DNA of 20,408 nt from Clostridia bacterium (GCA_017437165.1 JAFSBS010000257.1:1-20408); one strand, 5' to 3'. Positions 1 through 7,869 are shown, counted from the first letter of the stretch. Made by a program: numbers and translations. Notes: generated from the letters alone by a model not told the origin.

Positions 1-570
1 ATCCTTTAACACATTTTCATCTTCATCCCACAAAGGAATACTTTCAAGTCCTGTATAATACACAATAATTTTCTTGCCATCTTCATACTTAAACACTAAA
101 CTCTGTCCGTTATCACTCACTTCGTATTTACCAAAGTTTTCATTAATATACATATCAACCGCCTTGTGTGAGAAATTCTTTTTTTCTTTACTACCAATTT
201 CCCAGGTTTCATAATTTTCGGGATAACTGACACCCGAATCTTGAAACGCCTCTTTTGCTACGTAAAGTGGCACTTTAAAAAACGCAACAACCCCGGCAAC
301 AATAATTATCGCAAGAATAATTGAAATAGTTTTTATTATTGCTTTCTTTTTATCCATACCGAATTTTTTATTCACCTTTTTTATTAACTCTTTCGAATTA
401 TCCTGTTGCGGTTTTACTTTCGGTTCGGTTTTAAGCGTTTCATATTCTTTGTTACAATCCTCGCAGATTTCAAGGTGGTTGCTTACAATTTCTGTGGTTT
501 CCTTACTGCAAAGGTCATCAATGTAAAGTGGTAGTAAATCTTTAATCAAAGAACAATTTATTTTACTCAT
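1..570 (-). CDS. Zinc-finger membrane anti-sigma factor (3' end outside window)
   Basis: The frame opens at an ATG at 570 and stays open to the window edge, giving 190 residues without a stop, so the C-terminus is missing. The N-terminus holds a zinc-binding anti-sigma signature: Cys6 and Cys21, then His32-x3-Cys36-x2-Cys39, the HxxxCxxC pattern of ZAS/zf-HC2 proteins. A lysine-rich linker leads to one membrane segment (about residues 79-98), followed by an exported part beginning near residue 100. The start overlaps the end of the ECF sigma gene by 8 bases, so translation is probably coupled. By family knowledge the cytoplasmic zinc domain holds the partner sigma factor until the outer domain senses a signal; the signal cannot be read here. 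The anti-sigma role is well supported by motif and neighbour. Confidence 0.85.
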   Translation of the reverse strand, partial: MSKINCSLIKDLLPLYIDDLCSKETTEIVSNHLEICEDCNKEYETLKTEPKVKPQQDNSKELIKKVNKKFGMDKKKAIIKTISIILAIIIVAGVVAFFKVPLYVAKEAFQDSGVSYPENYETWEIGSKEKKNFSHKAVDMYINENFGKYEVSDNGQSLVFKYEDGKKIIVYYTGLESIPLWDEDENVLKD

Positions 571-1045
571 CACTACTCATCCTTTCTTCTATTTGTTTTT
601 TAGCTCTGAAGTAAGTAACTCTCGCCCAGTTTTCTGTTTTTCCAAACACATCTGCAATAGTCGAGTATGGCATATCGCCTAAAGACTTCATATAAAAAAC
701 TTCCTTATAGGGTGTCTCTAATTTAACGGCTTCGGTTAAAATTCTTCTTACATTTTCGTCTTTAATAACATTTTCTTCTATGTTACTGTCTGCAACTAAA
801 TTGGGGTAATCTAAAATGTTTTCAGTACTCTTTTTCCGTTTTAAATTCAGGAAAACATTTTTAGCTATACTGCAAAGCCAAGTTTCAATTTTGCAATCGT
901 TTTTAAACGTGTCTATCTTCTTAATTGCATTATAAAACGTTTCCTGAGTTATATCTTCTGCTAACGTTTCATTAAGGCACAAAGACAGAGCGTAGCTCTT
1001 TACATATTTATAATGCAGACTACACATTTTTTCCAAGTCATCCAA
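563..1045 (-). CDS. ECF-type RNA polymerase sigma factor (sigma-70 family)
   Basis: A protein of about 160 residues with only the two domains of an ECF sigma factor. Region 2 is in the N-terminal half (helices around AEDITQETFYNAI and the TWLCSIAKNVFLN stretch, which binds core polymerase and the -10). Region 4 is at the C-terminus (YKEVFYMKSLGDMPYSTIA and the helix-turn-helix after it, for the -35). The longest frame begins with GTG at 1054, but a strong GAAAGGGG site abuts that GTG directly. The in-frame TTG at 1045 sits 8 bases after the site and is the better start. The gene ends inside the anti-sigma gene, forming the usual sigma/anti-sigma pair. A candidate ECF-type promoter upstream suggests autoregulation. 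The regulon is unknown. Confidence 0.9.
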   Translation of the reverse strand: MDDLEKMCSLHYKYVKSYALSLCLNETLAEDITQETFYNAIKKIDTFKNDCKIETWLCSIAKNVFLNLKRKKSTENILDYPNLVADSNIEENVIKDENVRRILTEAVKLETPYKEVFYMKSLGDMPYSTIADVFGKTENWARVTYFRAKKQIEERMSSDE

Positions 1046-1110
1046 AGCCGTCACCCCTTTCCACAGTAAAAATATATTTCACACTCTCACCCCTTTCTGT
1101 GCTTTCAATT

Positions 1111-1140
1111 ATTAGACACACAAAAATGGGTTTTGTTACA
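1111..1140 (-). promoter_or_regulatory. Candidate ECF (self-recognised) promoter of the sigma/anti-sigma operon
   Basis: Read on the minus strand, TGTAAC (complement of 1135-1140) is followed after 16 bases by TGTCTAA (complement of 1112-1118). This resembles the TGTAAC/TGAAAC -35 and CGTCTAA-like -10 of Gram-positive ECF promoters and does not resemble a sigma-A site. It lies about 65 bases upstream of the chosen start. The assignment is an inference from the motif and position. Confidence 0.5.
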
Positions 1141-1172
1141 AAATTTATTATAACATATTTTCTTAAATGATA

Positions 1173-1201
1173 TTGTATTTTTATAAAAAAAAGAGTATAT
1201 T
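1173..1201 (+). promoter_or_regulatory. Candidate sigma-A promoter for the nth operon
   Basis: TTGTAT (1173-1178) and TATATT (1196-1201) are separated by 17 bases and lie about 45 bases before the nth start. The region is very AT-rich, so chance matches are easy and the call is tentative. Confidence 0.35.
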
Positions 1202-1243
1202 TATTAGGTATATGATATTTTCTTGTAAATTGGTGGTGACGAA

Positions 1244-1891
1244 ATGACTAAAAAGGAAAAAGCTGTAGAAATTTGTAAACTTTTAAAGGTAGATTACCCG
1301 GAAGCTGTTTGTCAGTTAAATGCCGAAACACCTTTTCAGTTACTCGTTGCAACCAGACTTTCTGCACAATGTACTGACGCCAGAGTTAATTTAGTAACTC
1401 CCGAGCTTTTCAAAAAATACCCGACAGAAAACGAACTTTCAGAAGCAGATGTTAAAGATGTTGAAGATTTAATTCATTCCTGTGGATTTTACAGAGCTAA
1501 AGCTAAAGATTTAGTTGGTATGGCAGAAATGGTTAAAACAAAATACAATGGTACTTTGCCTGACACTATTGAAGAACTTACTTTACTCCCCGGTGTCGGC
1601 AGAAAAACTGCAAATTTAATTATTGGTGATGTTTATAAAAAACCTGCTGTTGTTGCAGACACTCACGTAATAAGAATTACGAATCTTTTAGGACTTACTG
1701 ACAGTAAAGACCCTAAAGTTGTAGAAACAGAACTCAAAAAAATTCTTCCGCCCGAAGAAAGCAACGATTTCTGTCACAGAATTGTTTTGCACGGCAGAAA
1801 AATCTGTATTGCCAGAAGACCTAAATGCGATGAATGTATATTAGGTGAAATTTGTAAATATAACAACAAGAATAAGAAGGATAAAAAATGA
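1244..1891 (+). CDS. nth: Endonuclease III (DNA glycosylase/AP lyase)
   Basis: A 215-residue base-excision repair enzyme that removes oxidised pyrimidines and cleaves the abasic site. The helix-hairpin-helix LPGVGRKTAN holds the catalytic Lys121, and the catalytic Asp139 follows in VVADTHVIR, at the same places as Lys120 and Asp138 of the E. coli enzyme. The C-terminus carries the [4Fe-4S] pattern Cys188-x6-Cys195-x2-Cys198-x5-Cys204. Length is typical for Nth. The ATG follows a GGTGGTGA-type ribosome site. The stop overlaps the next start as ATGA, so nth heads an operon with a substrate-binding lipoprotein and a VanZ protein. Confidence 0.97.
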   Translation: MTKKEKAVEICKLLKVDYPEAVCQLNAETPFQLLVATRLSAQCTDARVNLVTPELFKKYPTENELSEADVKDVEDLIHSCGFYRAKAKDLVGMAEMVKTKYNGTLPDTIEELTLLPGVGRKTANLIIGDVYKKPAVVADTHVIRITNLLGLTDSKDPKVVETELKKILPPEESNDFCHRIVLHGRKICIARRPKCDECILGEICKYNNKNKKDKK

Positions 1892-3492
1892 TTAAGAAAT
1901 TCACAGCACTCTCGCTCTCTTTGATAATGGTAGTAACACTTTTCAACGGTTGCTCACTTTTTAAAAATGCAGAGTTTAATATAGGATATATTGATGAAAT
2001 AGAATCTTTAGACCCACTTAAAGCCAAAGGTGACGCAGAAATTATTTCTGCCGTAAACTGTTTTGAAGGTCTTTTAAAATTTAATCAAAATGGTGAAATT
2101 ATACTTTCCGGTGCTACTAAATATTCCATTAGCGGTGACGGTTTGACTTACACATTCTCTTTAAATCCTAAAGCAATTTGGTATATTGCAGAACTTAATG
2201 AAGGTATTTTAGGTGAAACCGATTTTGACAACAGAGTTACTGCACACGATTATGTTTACTCTATAAAAAAAGTAATAGCAGAAAAACTACCGGGGTACGA
2301 AAACTATTCTTATATAAGAGGTGTAAGAGAGTATTACAATGGCGAGGGTGATTTGGACTCAATTTTAGTCACCGCTCTTGATGATTTAACATTAGAAATC
2401 ATTTTAGTAGAACCACACTCTGAAATTTTAAGCACATTAGCAGAAAACTCCGGTGCTCCGTCAAGCGAAAAATTTGCTTCACTCGTTGAGGGTGTTTATG
2501 GCACAACTGCTTCTTCCGTTATCTGTAACGGTCCTTACTACATCGCAGAAAGCAACAAAGGTAAATCTTTAGTATTAAAAAGAAACCCTAAATATAAAGG
2601 CAGAACCAAAGCAAATAATGCACAGATAAATTTGAACTTACAAAAGAAACAAAAAAACATTGTGGAAAAATATGCAAGTAACAGTTTTGATGTTCTTTTA
2701 ACAGACAGTGCAAACAGAATTGAAAACCCTAACGGTAGGATTACACCTGTAACAAACACAGTATGGGGAATCGTTTCTAACTGTTCAAAAGAAATAATGA
2801 AAAATGAAAACTTAAGAAAGGCTCTACTTTCTGCTATTGATTACTCTGTTATTTCTACACCTAAATTTGCGACAGGTATTGCGACAAGTGTTGTAGCTCC
2901 TGACTATTTAGTTACTGAAAGACATTACAGTAAATACACCGTAGATTCCGTCGGATTTGATTCAAGCGTTGACAAAGCAGAAGAATATATGATTTTGGCA
3001 TCAACCCAGATTAAAGAAGCAATAAATCTTAACATCTATGTACCGACTTCACTTGAAAACTCAATGAATATTATATGTAACGGTTGGGAAGATTTATTTG
3101 GCACTGATGTTAAAACAAATATTATTACATTTGATATTGATGAATACGAAACAGTTATTGAAGAAAACGACTATCATATTGCAATTCTTCCGATTTATTC
3201 AGATTCCTCTACTGCGGTTTCAGTTTTAAGGAGTATTTCATCTGCGCCTTGTAATTTCACCGATAATTCTTACGAGTCACTTTTGAGGGCTGCAGAAATC
3301 TCTATAAAAGAACAACCAAAAGCAACAGCTATAAATGAATGTGAAAAGTACATAGTTTCAAGTGGTGTTGTTGTGCCGCTTTATTTATCTTCTACTGACC
3401 TTTACTTAAATGATGGTGTTACCGGTATTTATAACGCAACAAAAAAGAATGCAATCTATTTTAATCTTGGAGACAAAAAGAGTGAAAAATAA
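1888..3492 (+). CDS. Peptide-type ABC transporter substrate-binding lipoprotein (SBP_bac_5 family)
   Basis: A 534-residue exported protein with a lipoprotein signal: basic start, hydrophobic stretch, then a lipobox ending FNGC with Cys22 as the lipidated residue. The body follows the OppA/DppA-type pattern: an early 'LDPLKA' strand, 'CFEGLLKFNQNGEI', a 'TYTFSLNPKAIW' segment, 'VTAHDYVYSIKKV', and a 'NGPYYIAE' motif with 'LKRNPKYKG' after it. By family it should capture oligopeptides or similar ligands at the outer membrane face. No permease or ATPase genes adjoin it, so it is an orphan binding protein or works with a transporter elsewhere. It overlaps nth by ATGA and the vanZ-like gene by 11 bases. 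Ligand unknown. Confidence 0.85.
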   Translation: MIKKFTALSLSLIMVVTLFNGCSLFKNAEFNIGYIDEIESLDPLKAKGDAEIISAVNCFEGLLKFNQNGEIILSGATKYSISGDGLTYTFSLNPKAIWYIAELNEGILGETDFDNRVTAHDYVYSIKKVIAEKLPGYENYSYIRGVREYYNGEGDLDSILVTALDDLTLEIILVEPHSEILSTLAENSGAPSSEKFASLVEGVYGTTASSVICNGPYYIAESNKGKSLVLKRNPKYKGRTKANNAQINLNLQKKQKNIVEKYASNSFDVLLTDSANRIENPNGRITPVTNTVWGIVSNCSKEIMKNENLRKALLSAIDYSVISTPKFATGIATSVVAPDYLVTERHYSKYTVDSVGFDSSVDKAEEYMILASTQIKEAINLNIYVPTSLENSMNIICNGWEDLFGTDVKTNIITFDIDEYETVIEENDYHIAILPIYSDSSTAVSVLRSISSAPCNFTDNSYESLLRAAEISIKEQPKATAINECEKYIVSSGVVVPLYLSSTDLYLNDGVTGIYNATKKNAIYFNLGDKKSEK

Positions 3493-3940
3493 ATCAACTT
3501 TCAAAAAAATCTATTTTGCTGTTTCTCTTATAATTGTTATAGCTCTTTTAGTATTGATTTTTTATCTTTCACATGAAACCGGTAAAGAATCTACTGAAAC
3601 AAGTGGTTTTTTCACAAATTTCATAAATTTCTTGCTACCATTTCCGGTTACCGAAGATGTTATAAGAACTTTAGCGCATTTTTCTGAATTTGCTTGTCTT
3701 TCATTTTTTATGAACAACTTATTTGTTTCTTATAAAGATAAACTCACCCCCGTTATTGCGTGTACTTTATCCTTTCTATATGCAATAACAGACGAAATCC
3801 ACCAGATATTTGTACCTGAAAGAGCGTGTCAGTTTCAGGATATGATGGTCGATTTAGCGGGAATAGTTTCGGGAATGGCAGTGTATGTAGTGATTTACGC
3901 GTTAGTTAAAAAAGTGGCAACTTTAAGAATTGAAAATTGA
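3482..3940 (+). CDS. VanZ-family membrane protein
   Basis: About 152 residues from a GTG at 3482, chosen because GGAG at 3469-3472 lies 9 bases before it; a longer frame from 3410 would run deep inside the preceding gene. The protein has an N-terminal membrane segment (residues about 10-30), the loop 'YLSHETGKES', further membrane helices, and the VanZ signature near the C-terminus: 'AITDEIHQIFVPERACQFQDMMVDLAG'-type spacing with the DE-H-Q and D-x5-G residues. VanZ-like proteins are linked to low-level teicoplanin resistance in one case, but most have unknown roles in envelope biology. The last codons (IEN, stop) fall inside an AT-rich repeat that continues into the intergenic region. Confidence 0.85.
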   Translation: MKNKSTFKKIYFAVSLIIVIALLVLIFYLSHETGKESTETSGFFTNFINFLLPFPVTEDVIRTLAHFSEFACLSFFMNNLFVSYKDKLTPVIACTLSFLYAITDEIHQIFVPERACQFQDMMVDLAGIVSGMAVYVVIYALVKKVATLRIEN

Positions 3941-4229
3941 AAATTGAAAGTTGAAAATTTCGGAAGTCCTACGGACTTGATTATAATTAGATATTTATAA
4001 AGAAAACTACATTCTATCATTTAAGTTTAACCTTAAATGATAGAATGTAGTTTATTTTTAAAGAATAAAGAATAAATGAAACGATGAATTGGAGGTTACA
4101 ATAAATTAATATAATCGCGTTGCAGACCCGAAACTTATCACTTTTTACTCATCATTTATCACTCTTACATTGCCGACCGCAGGTCCCACAATTTTCAATT
4201 TTCAACTTTCAATTTTCAATTATAATTAG
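3929..4229. repeat. Mosaic intergenic repeat flanked by inverted TTGAAAA tracts
   Basis: The region between the convergent vanZ-like and response-regulator genes holds no gene. Its ends are inverted copies of a simple tract. About 3930-3958 reads as repeated TTGAAAA/TTGAAAG units, and 4191-4220 is its reverse complement, matching without a break over about 24 bases. Inside are the 22-bp hairpin described separately, the triloop palindrome AAGTCC-TAC-GGACTT (3964-3978), and GACC-GCA-GGTC (4175-4184). GCAGACCC occurs at 4122-4129 and again at 4234-4241. The organisation resembles a non-coding dispersed repeat; mobility is not shown. Confidence 0.6.
4004..4053. terminator. Bidirectional terminator-like hairpin (22-bp perfect stem)
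   Basis: Arms 4004-4025 and 4032-4053 are perfectly complementary around a 6-base loop (TTTAAC). The plus strand continues into TTTATTTTTA and the minus strand into a T-rich stretch. It lies between two genes that converge on it, so it could stop both transcripts. The stem core CATTCTATCATTTA recurs in the hairpin at 17254-17300. Confidence 0.75.
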
Positions 4230-4259
4230 CGTCGCAGACCCTTCAATTCCGAATTATAT

Positions 4260-5051
4260 TTATCTTCCAAGCAAAATATTTATTTCTCTCTCCGTACTCC
4301 TTGCCCAGTCGTACTGTTCCATATAGTTACCGAAGTATTTACTGCCATCCTTTGTATTCAAAAAGTCGTAGTAATCGCAAGAGAATGTTGTTTTGTCAAT
4401 ACTTCTCTGATTTCTGCTGTCAATAAGTATTTCAGAAATTCCTGCTTCTTCAAGAGTAGTTCTCAAAGATTTTAACACTTTTCTGAAAAGAGATTGCACT
4501 GTTTCATTGTACTCTCTGCCTTCCCAAAGAATACTTACTGCTTGCTCTGTACTTACAGTACCACCGTTTCTGTCAATTAAAAGCGCTAAAAGTTCTTTTG
4601 ATTTTGCACTTGAGAACGAAACAGATTTACCATCAACAAAAACATCAAAGTAACCAAAGGTTTTTACAAAAATATGACTTTTAACCTCAACATCTTTTAC
4701 AAGCAATGCCTTGTCGTAAGCCTGACGGATTCTTTCAGCTTCATATGGTTTTAAAACATAGTCAACTGCATCTGCCTTAAAAGCATCAAGTGCATATTCA
4801 GAATAACCTGTAGCAAAAATAATTCTTGTATTTTTAGAAGTTTCTTTTATTCTTCTTGCAAGTTCAATTCCTTTGATAACAGGCATTTCGATATCTAAAA
4901 ATGCAATATCAACTTTATTACACGCAACAAACCCCAATGCTTCAATCGGATTATTGAATTTTACAATTTCATCAGTTATTCCAACTTCTCTGCAAGTATC
5001 TTCAAAATCTTCAAGTGCAAGAAATTCATCATCAACTGCCATTATTAACAT
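4260..5051 (-). CDS. Response regulator with SARP/OmpR-like winged-helix output domain
   Basis: 263 residues. Residues 1-120 form a receiver domain: acidic pocket Asp7/Asp8, phosphoacceptor Asp53 in IAFLDIEMP, Thr81 and Lys101 in VLKPY. From about 126 to 235 a winged-helix domain follows ('[18 protein letters not shown]', '[14 protein letters not shown]', '[20 protein letters not shown]'), which looks like the N-terminal DNA-binding part of SARP-type regulators. This differs from the LytTR domain that usually partners LytS-type kinases. The ATG at 5051 follows GAGG by 8 bases and overlaps the kinase gene by 7 bases, so the two are translated together. Three phased repeats upstream of the kinase promoter are candidate binding sites. 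The target genes are not known. Confidence 0.9.
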   Translation of the reverse strand: MLIMAVDDEFLALEDFEDTCREVGITDEIVKFNNPIEALGFVACNKVDIAFLDIEMPVIKGIELARRIKETSKNTRIIFATGYSEYALDAFKADAVDYVLKPYEAERIRQAYDKALLVKDVEVKSHIFVKTFGYFDVFVDGKSVSFSSAKSKELLALLIDRNGGTVSTEQAVSILWEGREYNETVQSLFRKVLKSLRTTLEEAGISEILIDSRNQRSIDKTTFSCDYYDFLNTKDGSKYFGNYMEQYDWARSTEREINILLGR

Positions 5052-6982
5052 TCCGCTAACCTCGTTTCTTCATTTTTAGGGATTTTAATTAAAACTTTTG
5101 TACCAACACCAACTGTACTTTCAACTTTTACAGTTGCATTAAGCATCTCTTTAAGTCTTACTTTTATATTATTTATACCTACATGAGATCGTTCATCGTT
5201 CTCACTTGGTTGTTTATTTATATCATAACCTATACCATCATCTGAAATATCAACATAAAAGAATTCTTCATCTTCGTACGTTTTAACAGTTACCGTACCA
5301 CCTTCAGGTTTTTGATTTATACCGTGTTTTATTGCGTTTTCAACAATTGGTTGAATTGTAAGTGGCAATATAACAAAACCATTACAACCAATATCGTAAA
5401 CAACATTAAGTCTGTCCCCGAAACGATGTTTTTCAATATCTGTATAGTTCGCAACGTGTTCTAACTCTTTTTCAACAGGTAAAGGTGTTTTTTGTGTTAA
5501 AGAGTCCATATTCGCTCTTAAATATTTTGAGAATTTAACAACTACTTGTTCTGCTGTTTTCGGGTCTTTTTTTATTAAGTATTTGATTGTATTAAGTGCG
5601 TTATAAAGGAAATGCGGTTTTATCTGACTTAACATAAGTCGCATGTTTATATCTGCAAGTTCCTCTTTTAATTCTGCGGAGTGCAATTCAGCAACATACG
5701 CTTCACCTATTCTTATAACCTGAATAATAAGAAGCATAAGAATAAATATTGTACCCGCTATAGGGAAAACAAATTCAACATTTTTTACAATATATCCGTT
5801 AATATAGTAATTATCTATAACTATACTTGCAATAAGAATACAAGAAGCAATTAAGAACGGAACAGAAAAGCGCTTTTTATTTGCTACTTCAACTGATATT
5901 TTATAAACTAAATATAAATCAAGAATATATGAAACCGCTTGTAAAAACATATAGTTTGCAGCATCATAAATGATTTCAGTCACAAACTGCGGAATGAACA
6001 CGCAAAGCAAAAACGCCCCCGAAATTACTACCATAAAGTTATCAGATATTTTAAATTTCAGAGACCTTGCTATATGCATAAACAACGCAAGTTTAATAAT
6101 GTAAGTAGTTGCATATATGAGTGACAGGACTATTTCATAACTCAACCCAAAGAAAAATGCGTTTGAAATACTATAACCATTACCGCTTATCATAATACGG
6201 AACAGATATGCAAAACAAAGAACGATAAGCCAGAAAAACCTGTTATCTTTAAAGGCAACTGCACTGACTGCTATTATTGATACAAGAAACATTACAACCA
6301 TACCAACAATAAAATACCTGAACACTAAAAGTGCCGTCATATTTGACTGATAATGGGCATTTTCAACCAATACCGGTAAAACCGTTATACCACTTGAAAA
6401 TTCACACGAAACCTCAATTATTATTTCGTAAGTTCCATTTTCCGAATAATCCAATTTTATCGGATTGTTAAAAGTATCTGCATTAGAAAGAGTTGCATTT
6501 CTTATATCGCCATCGATGTTGCAATTGGTTGAAACAAGTTCTCCGTCAATATAAACTCTGTATGCACCGGGTAAGTTAGGCAAAGTAATTATTATGGGTT
6601 CAGGTGAATAAAAATCACGTAAAACCTTTCTGTATGTGGCATAACCGCCACTTGACAAACGGTTGTCGTTAATCTGATAGGTTGTCCATGCAGATGGTAG
6701 TTTCACTATTAAATCAGGTTCAAATCTCTGATGTTGTTCTGTAATGATAAGTTTATTCCAATAAAACTCCCATTCATCTGTAACATATACCGCCTTATCA
6801 GAAAACATACTATAAGTCGATTCTTCATTTTTTTTATATTCAATACCCATAGCTTCAGCCGCCTTTGGCAAGAAATACGATACCATAGGAAGTTGAAACG
6901 CCAATATAGCCGTAATTATGGTGCTAATCAAAAATACTATTACGGATATAGTTTTAGTTTTTTTACTCATAGTTTTTTTCAT
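5045..6982 (-). CDS. 7TM receptor-type (7TMR-DISM-like) sensor histidine kinase, LytS/YpdA type
   Basis: About 645 residues from the ATG at 6982, chosen because GGGGG lies 8 bases before it; an upstream GTG at 6997 has no usable site. Order: a membrane helix (about 11-30); an exported beta-rich domain (about 60-205) with 'WEFYWNKL', 'PSAWTTYQ' and 'GGYATYRKV', typical of the 7TMR-DISM extracellular domain; about seven membrane helices (about 215-425); a His_kinase domain with '[13 protein letters not shown]', phospho-acceptor His457; and an HATPase domain with N-box '[11 protein letters not shown]' (Asn549) and DDGIG (581-585). It should sense an external ligand, possibly a carbohydrate by analogy with its fold, and phosphorylate the overlapping response regulator. 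The ligand is unknown. Confidence 0.9.
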   Translation of the reverse strand: MKKTMSKKTKTISVIVFLISTIITAILAFQLPMVSYFLPKAAEAMGIEYKKNEESTYSMFSDKAVYVTDEWEFYWNKLIITEQHQRFEPDLIVKLPSAWTTYQINDNRLSSGGYATYRKVLRDFYSPEPIIITLPNLPGAYRVYIDGELVSTNCNIDGDIRNATLSNADTFNNPIKLDYSENGTYEIIIEVSCEFSSGITVLPVLVENAHYQSNMTALLVFRYFIVGMVVMFLVSIIAVSAVAFKDNRFFWLIVLCFAYLFRIMISGNGYSISNAFFFGLSYEIVLSLIYATTYIIKLALFMHIARSLKFKISDNFMVVISGAFLLCVFIPQFVTEIIYDAANYMFLQAVSYILDLYLVYKISVEVANKKRFSVPFLIASCILIASIVIDNYYINGYIVKNVEFVFPIAGTIFILMLLIIQVIRIGEAYVAELHSAELKEELADINMRLMLSQIKPHFLYNALNTIKYLIKKDPKTAEQVVVKFSKYLRANMDSLTQKTPLPVEKELEHVANYTDIEKHRFGDRLNVVYDIGCNGFVILPLTIQPIVENAIKHGINQKPEGGTVTVKTYEDEEFFYVDISDDGIGYDINKQPSENDERSHVGINNIKVRLKEMLNATVKVESTVGVGTKVLIKIPKNEETRLAEC

Positions 6983-7005
6983 AGCCCATACCCCCACTCA
7001 TCTTG

Positions 7006-7034
7006 ATTATATAATATTTTTTTGTTAAAATCAA
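7006..7034 (-). promoter_or_regulatory. Sigma-A promoter of the two-component operon
   Basis: On the minus strand TTGATT (complement of 7029-7034) and TATAAT (complement of 7006-7011) are 17 bases apart. The predicted start near 7000 leaves a leader of only about 18 bases that still contains the GGGGG ribosome site at 6991-6995. The close match and spacing make this one of the better promoters in the window. Confidence 0.6.
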
Positions 7035-7040
7035 TATTAA

Positions 7041-7072
7041 ATTCTCGAAATATTTTCGTTTTATTCTCGAAA
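7041..7072. promoter_or_regulatory. Three direct repeats (ATTYTCG) with 11-bp period: candidate regulator-binding array
   Basis: ATTCTCGAAA occurs at 7041-7050 and again at 7063-7072, with the degenerate copy ATTTTCGTTT exactly between at 7052-7061. The three heptamers ATTYTCG are each followed by 4 bases, so they repeat every 11 bp on one DNA face. The array ends 6 bases upstream of the -35 of the kinase promoter and about 17 bases upstream of the -35 of the divergent promoter. Heptamers spaced this way are the known binding pattern of SARP-type regulators, the class suggested for the neighbouring response regulator. Confidence 0.55.
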
Positions 7073-7089
7073 AACATAGGTTAAATTTA

Positions 7090-7118
7090 TTGAAAAAATA
7101 TGAAAATTATGTTATATT
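7090..7118 (+). promoter_or_regulatory. Sigma-A promoter of the acetyltransferase-pth-mfd operon
   Basis: TTGAAA (7090-7095) and TATATT (7113-7118) are separated by 17 bases, about 58 bases upstream of the first start codon. It points away from the two-component promoter and shares the repeat array with it. Confidence 0.55.
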
Positions 7119-7176
7119 AAAAGGTAGTTTTGAAATAATAAATTATAGTAGATTTTTTTTGAAAGTGTGATTTATT

Positions 7177-7869
7177 ATGATAAACTTAAAAAACAGTGTA
7201 AATGTTACAGATAATTTAATTAAAAATGGCGTTGTTATCCCTTGCCCACAGACTGTTGTAATTGAAGAAAGTGTTAAAATTTCAAACGGTACTTTAATTA
7301 TGCCAAATACTGTAATTCTTGGTAACACAGAAATAGGCGAAGGCTGTGTGATTGGTCCTAACTCTTACATTAAAAACAGTAAAATAAAAAACAACACTAC
7401 GCTCAACAACACACAATGCTTCGAGTCAGAAATAGGCTCTTTTGTTTCTGCAGGTCCGTTTGTTCATATAAGACCCGACTGTAAAATTGCCGATAACGTT
7501 CATATTGGTAACTTTGTTGAAGTAAAAAATTCAACTGTAGATGAAAACAGTAAATTACCTCACCTTTTATATGTTGGTGACAGCACCGTTGGCAAAAATG
7601 TTAATTTCGGTTGCGGATGTGTTACCGTTAATTATGATGGTAGAAACAAATCAAGAACTATTGTTAAAGATGGTGCTTTTATTGGTTGCAATACAAATCT
7701 AATCGCACCTGTTACAATTGGTGAAAATGCTTTTACTGCAGCCGGTAGTACAATTACAGAAAATGTTCCCGATAATGCTCTCTCGGTAGCAAGAGCAAGA
7801 CAGACGAATATAGATAATTGGGTTAACATAAAAAAACCATATAAAAGACAACATCAGGAGATAAAATAA
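7177..7869 (+). CDS. Stand-alone GlmU-type N-acetyltransferase domain (left-handed beta-helix)
   Basis: 230 residues of hexapeptide-repeat beta-helix corresponding to the C-terminal half of GlmU, which acetylates glucosamine-1-phosphate in UDP-GlcNAc synthesis. All GlmU acetyltransferase residues are present with exact spacing: Arg99, Lys117, His129 (catalytic base), Tyr132, Asn143, Asn152 and Lys158, matching Arg333, Lys351, His363, Tyr366, Asn377, Asn386 and Lys392 of E. coli GlmU at a constant offset of 234. The N-terminal uridyltransferase domain is absent, and the DNA upstream is a promoter region followed by another gene, so this is not a local frameshift. The place, directly before pth and mfd, is where full glmU lies in many Firmicutes. 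The start has only a weak GAAAG site. An acetyltransferase for a different sugar nucleotide remains possible. Confidence 0.85.
   Translation: MINLKNSVNVTDNLIKNGVVIPCPQTVVIEESVKISNGTLIMPNTVILGNTEIGEGCVIGPNSYIKNSKIKNNTTLNNTQCFESEIGSFVSAGPFVHIRPDCKIADNVHIGNFVEVKNSTVDENSKLPHLLYVGDSTVGKNVNFGCGCVTVNYDGRNKSRTIVKDGAFIGCNTNLIAPVTIGENAFTAAGSTITENVPDNALSVARARQTNIDNWVNIKKPYKRQHQEIK

Noticed and set aside
1087-1097. A second GAAAGGGGTGA ribosome-like site upstream of the sigma gene, possibly for a leader peptide
   Set aside because: The frame starting there (GTG) stops after three codons, so no meaningful peptide is encoded.
4120-4326. A 68-codon plus-strand frame in the repeat region
   Set aside because: It is translated from simple AT-rich repeats and runs into the opposite strand of the response regulator, with no ribosome site or conserved features.
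6731-7006. A 91-codon plus-strand frame over the kinase N-terminus
   Set aside because: It lies opposite the signal and exported region of the histidine kinase and has no ribosome site; its composition is that of an antisense shadow.
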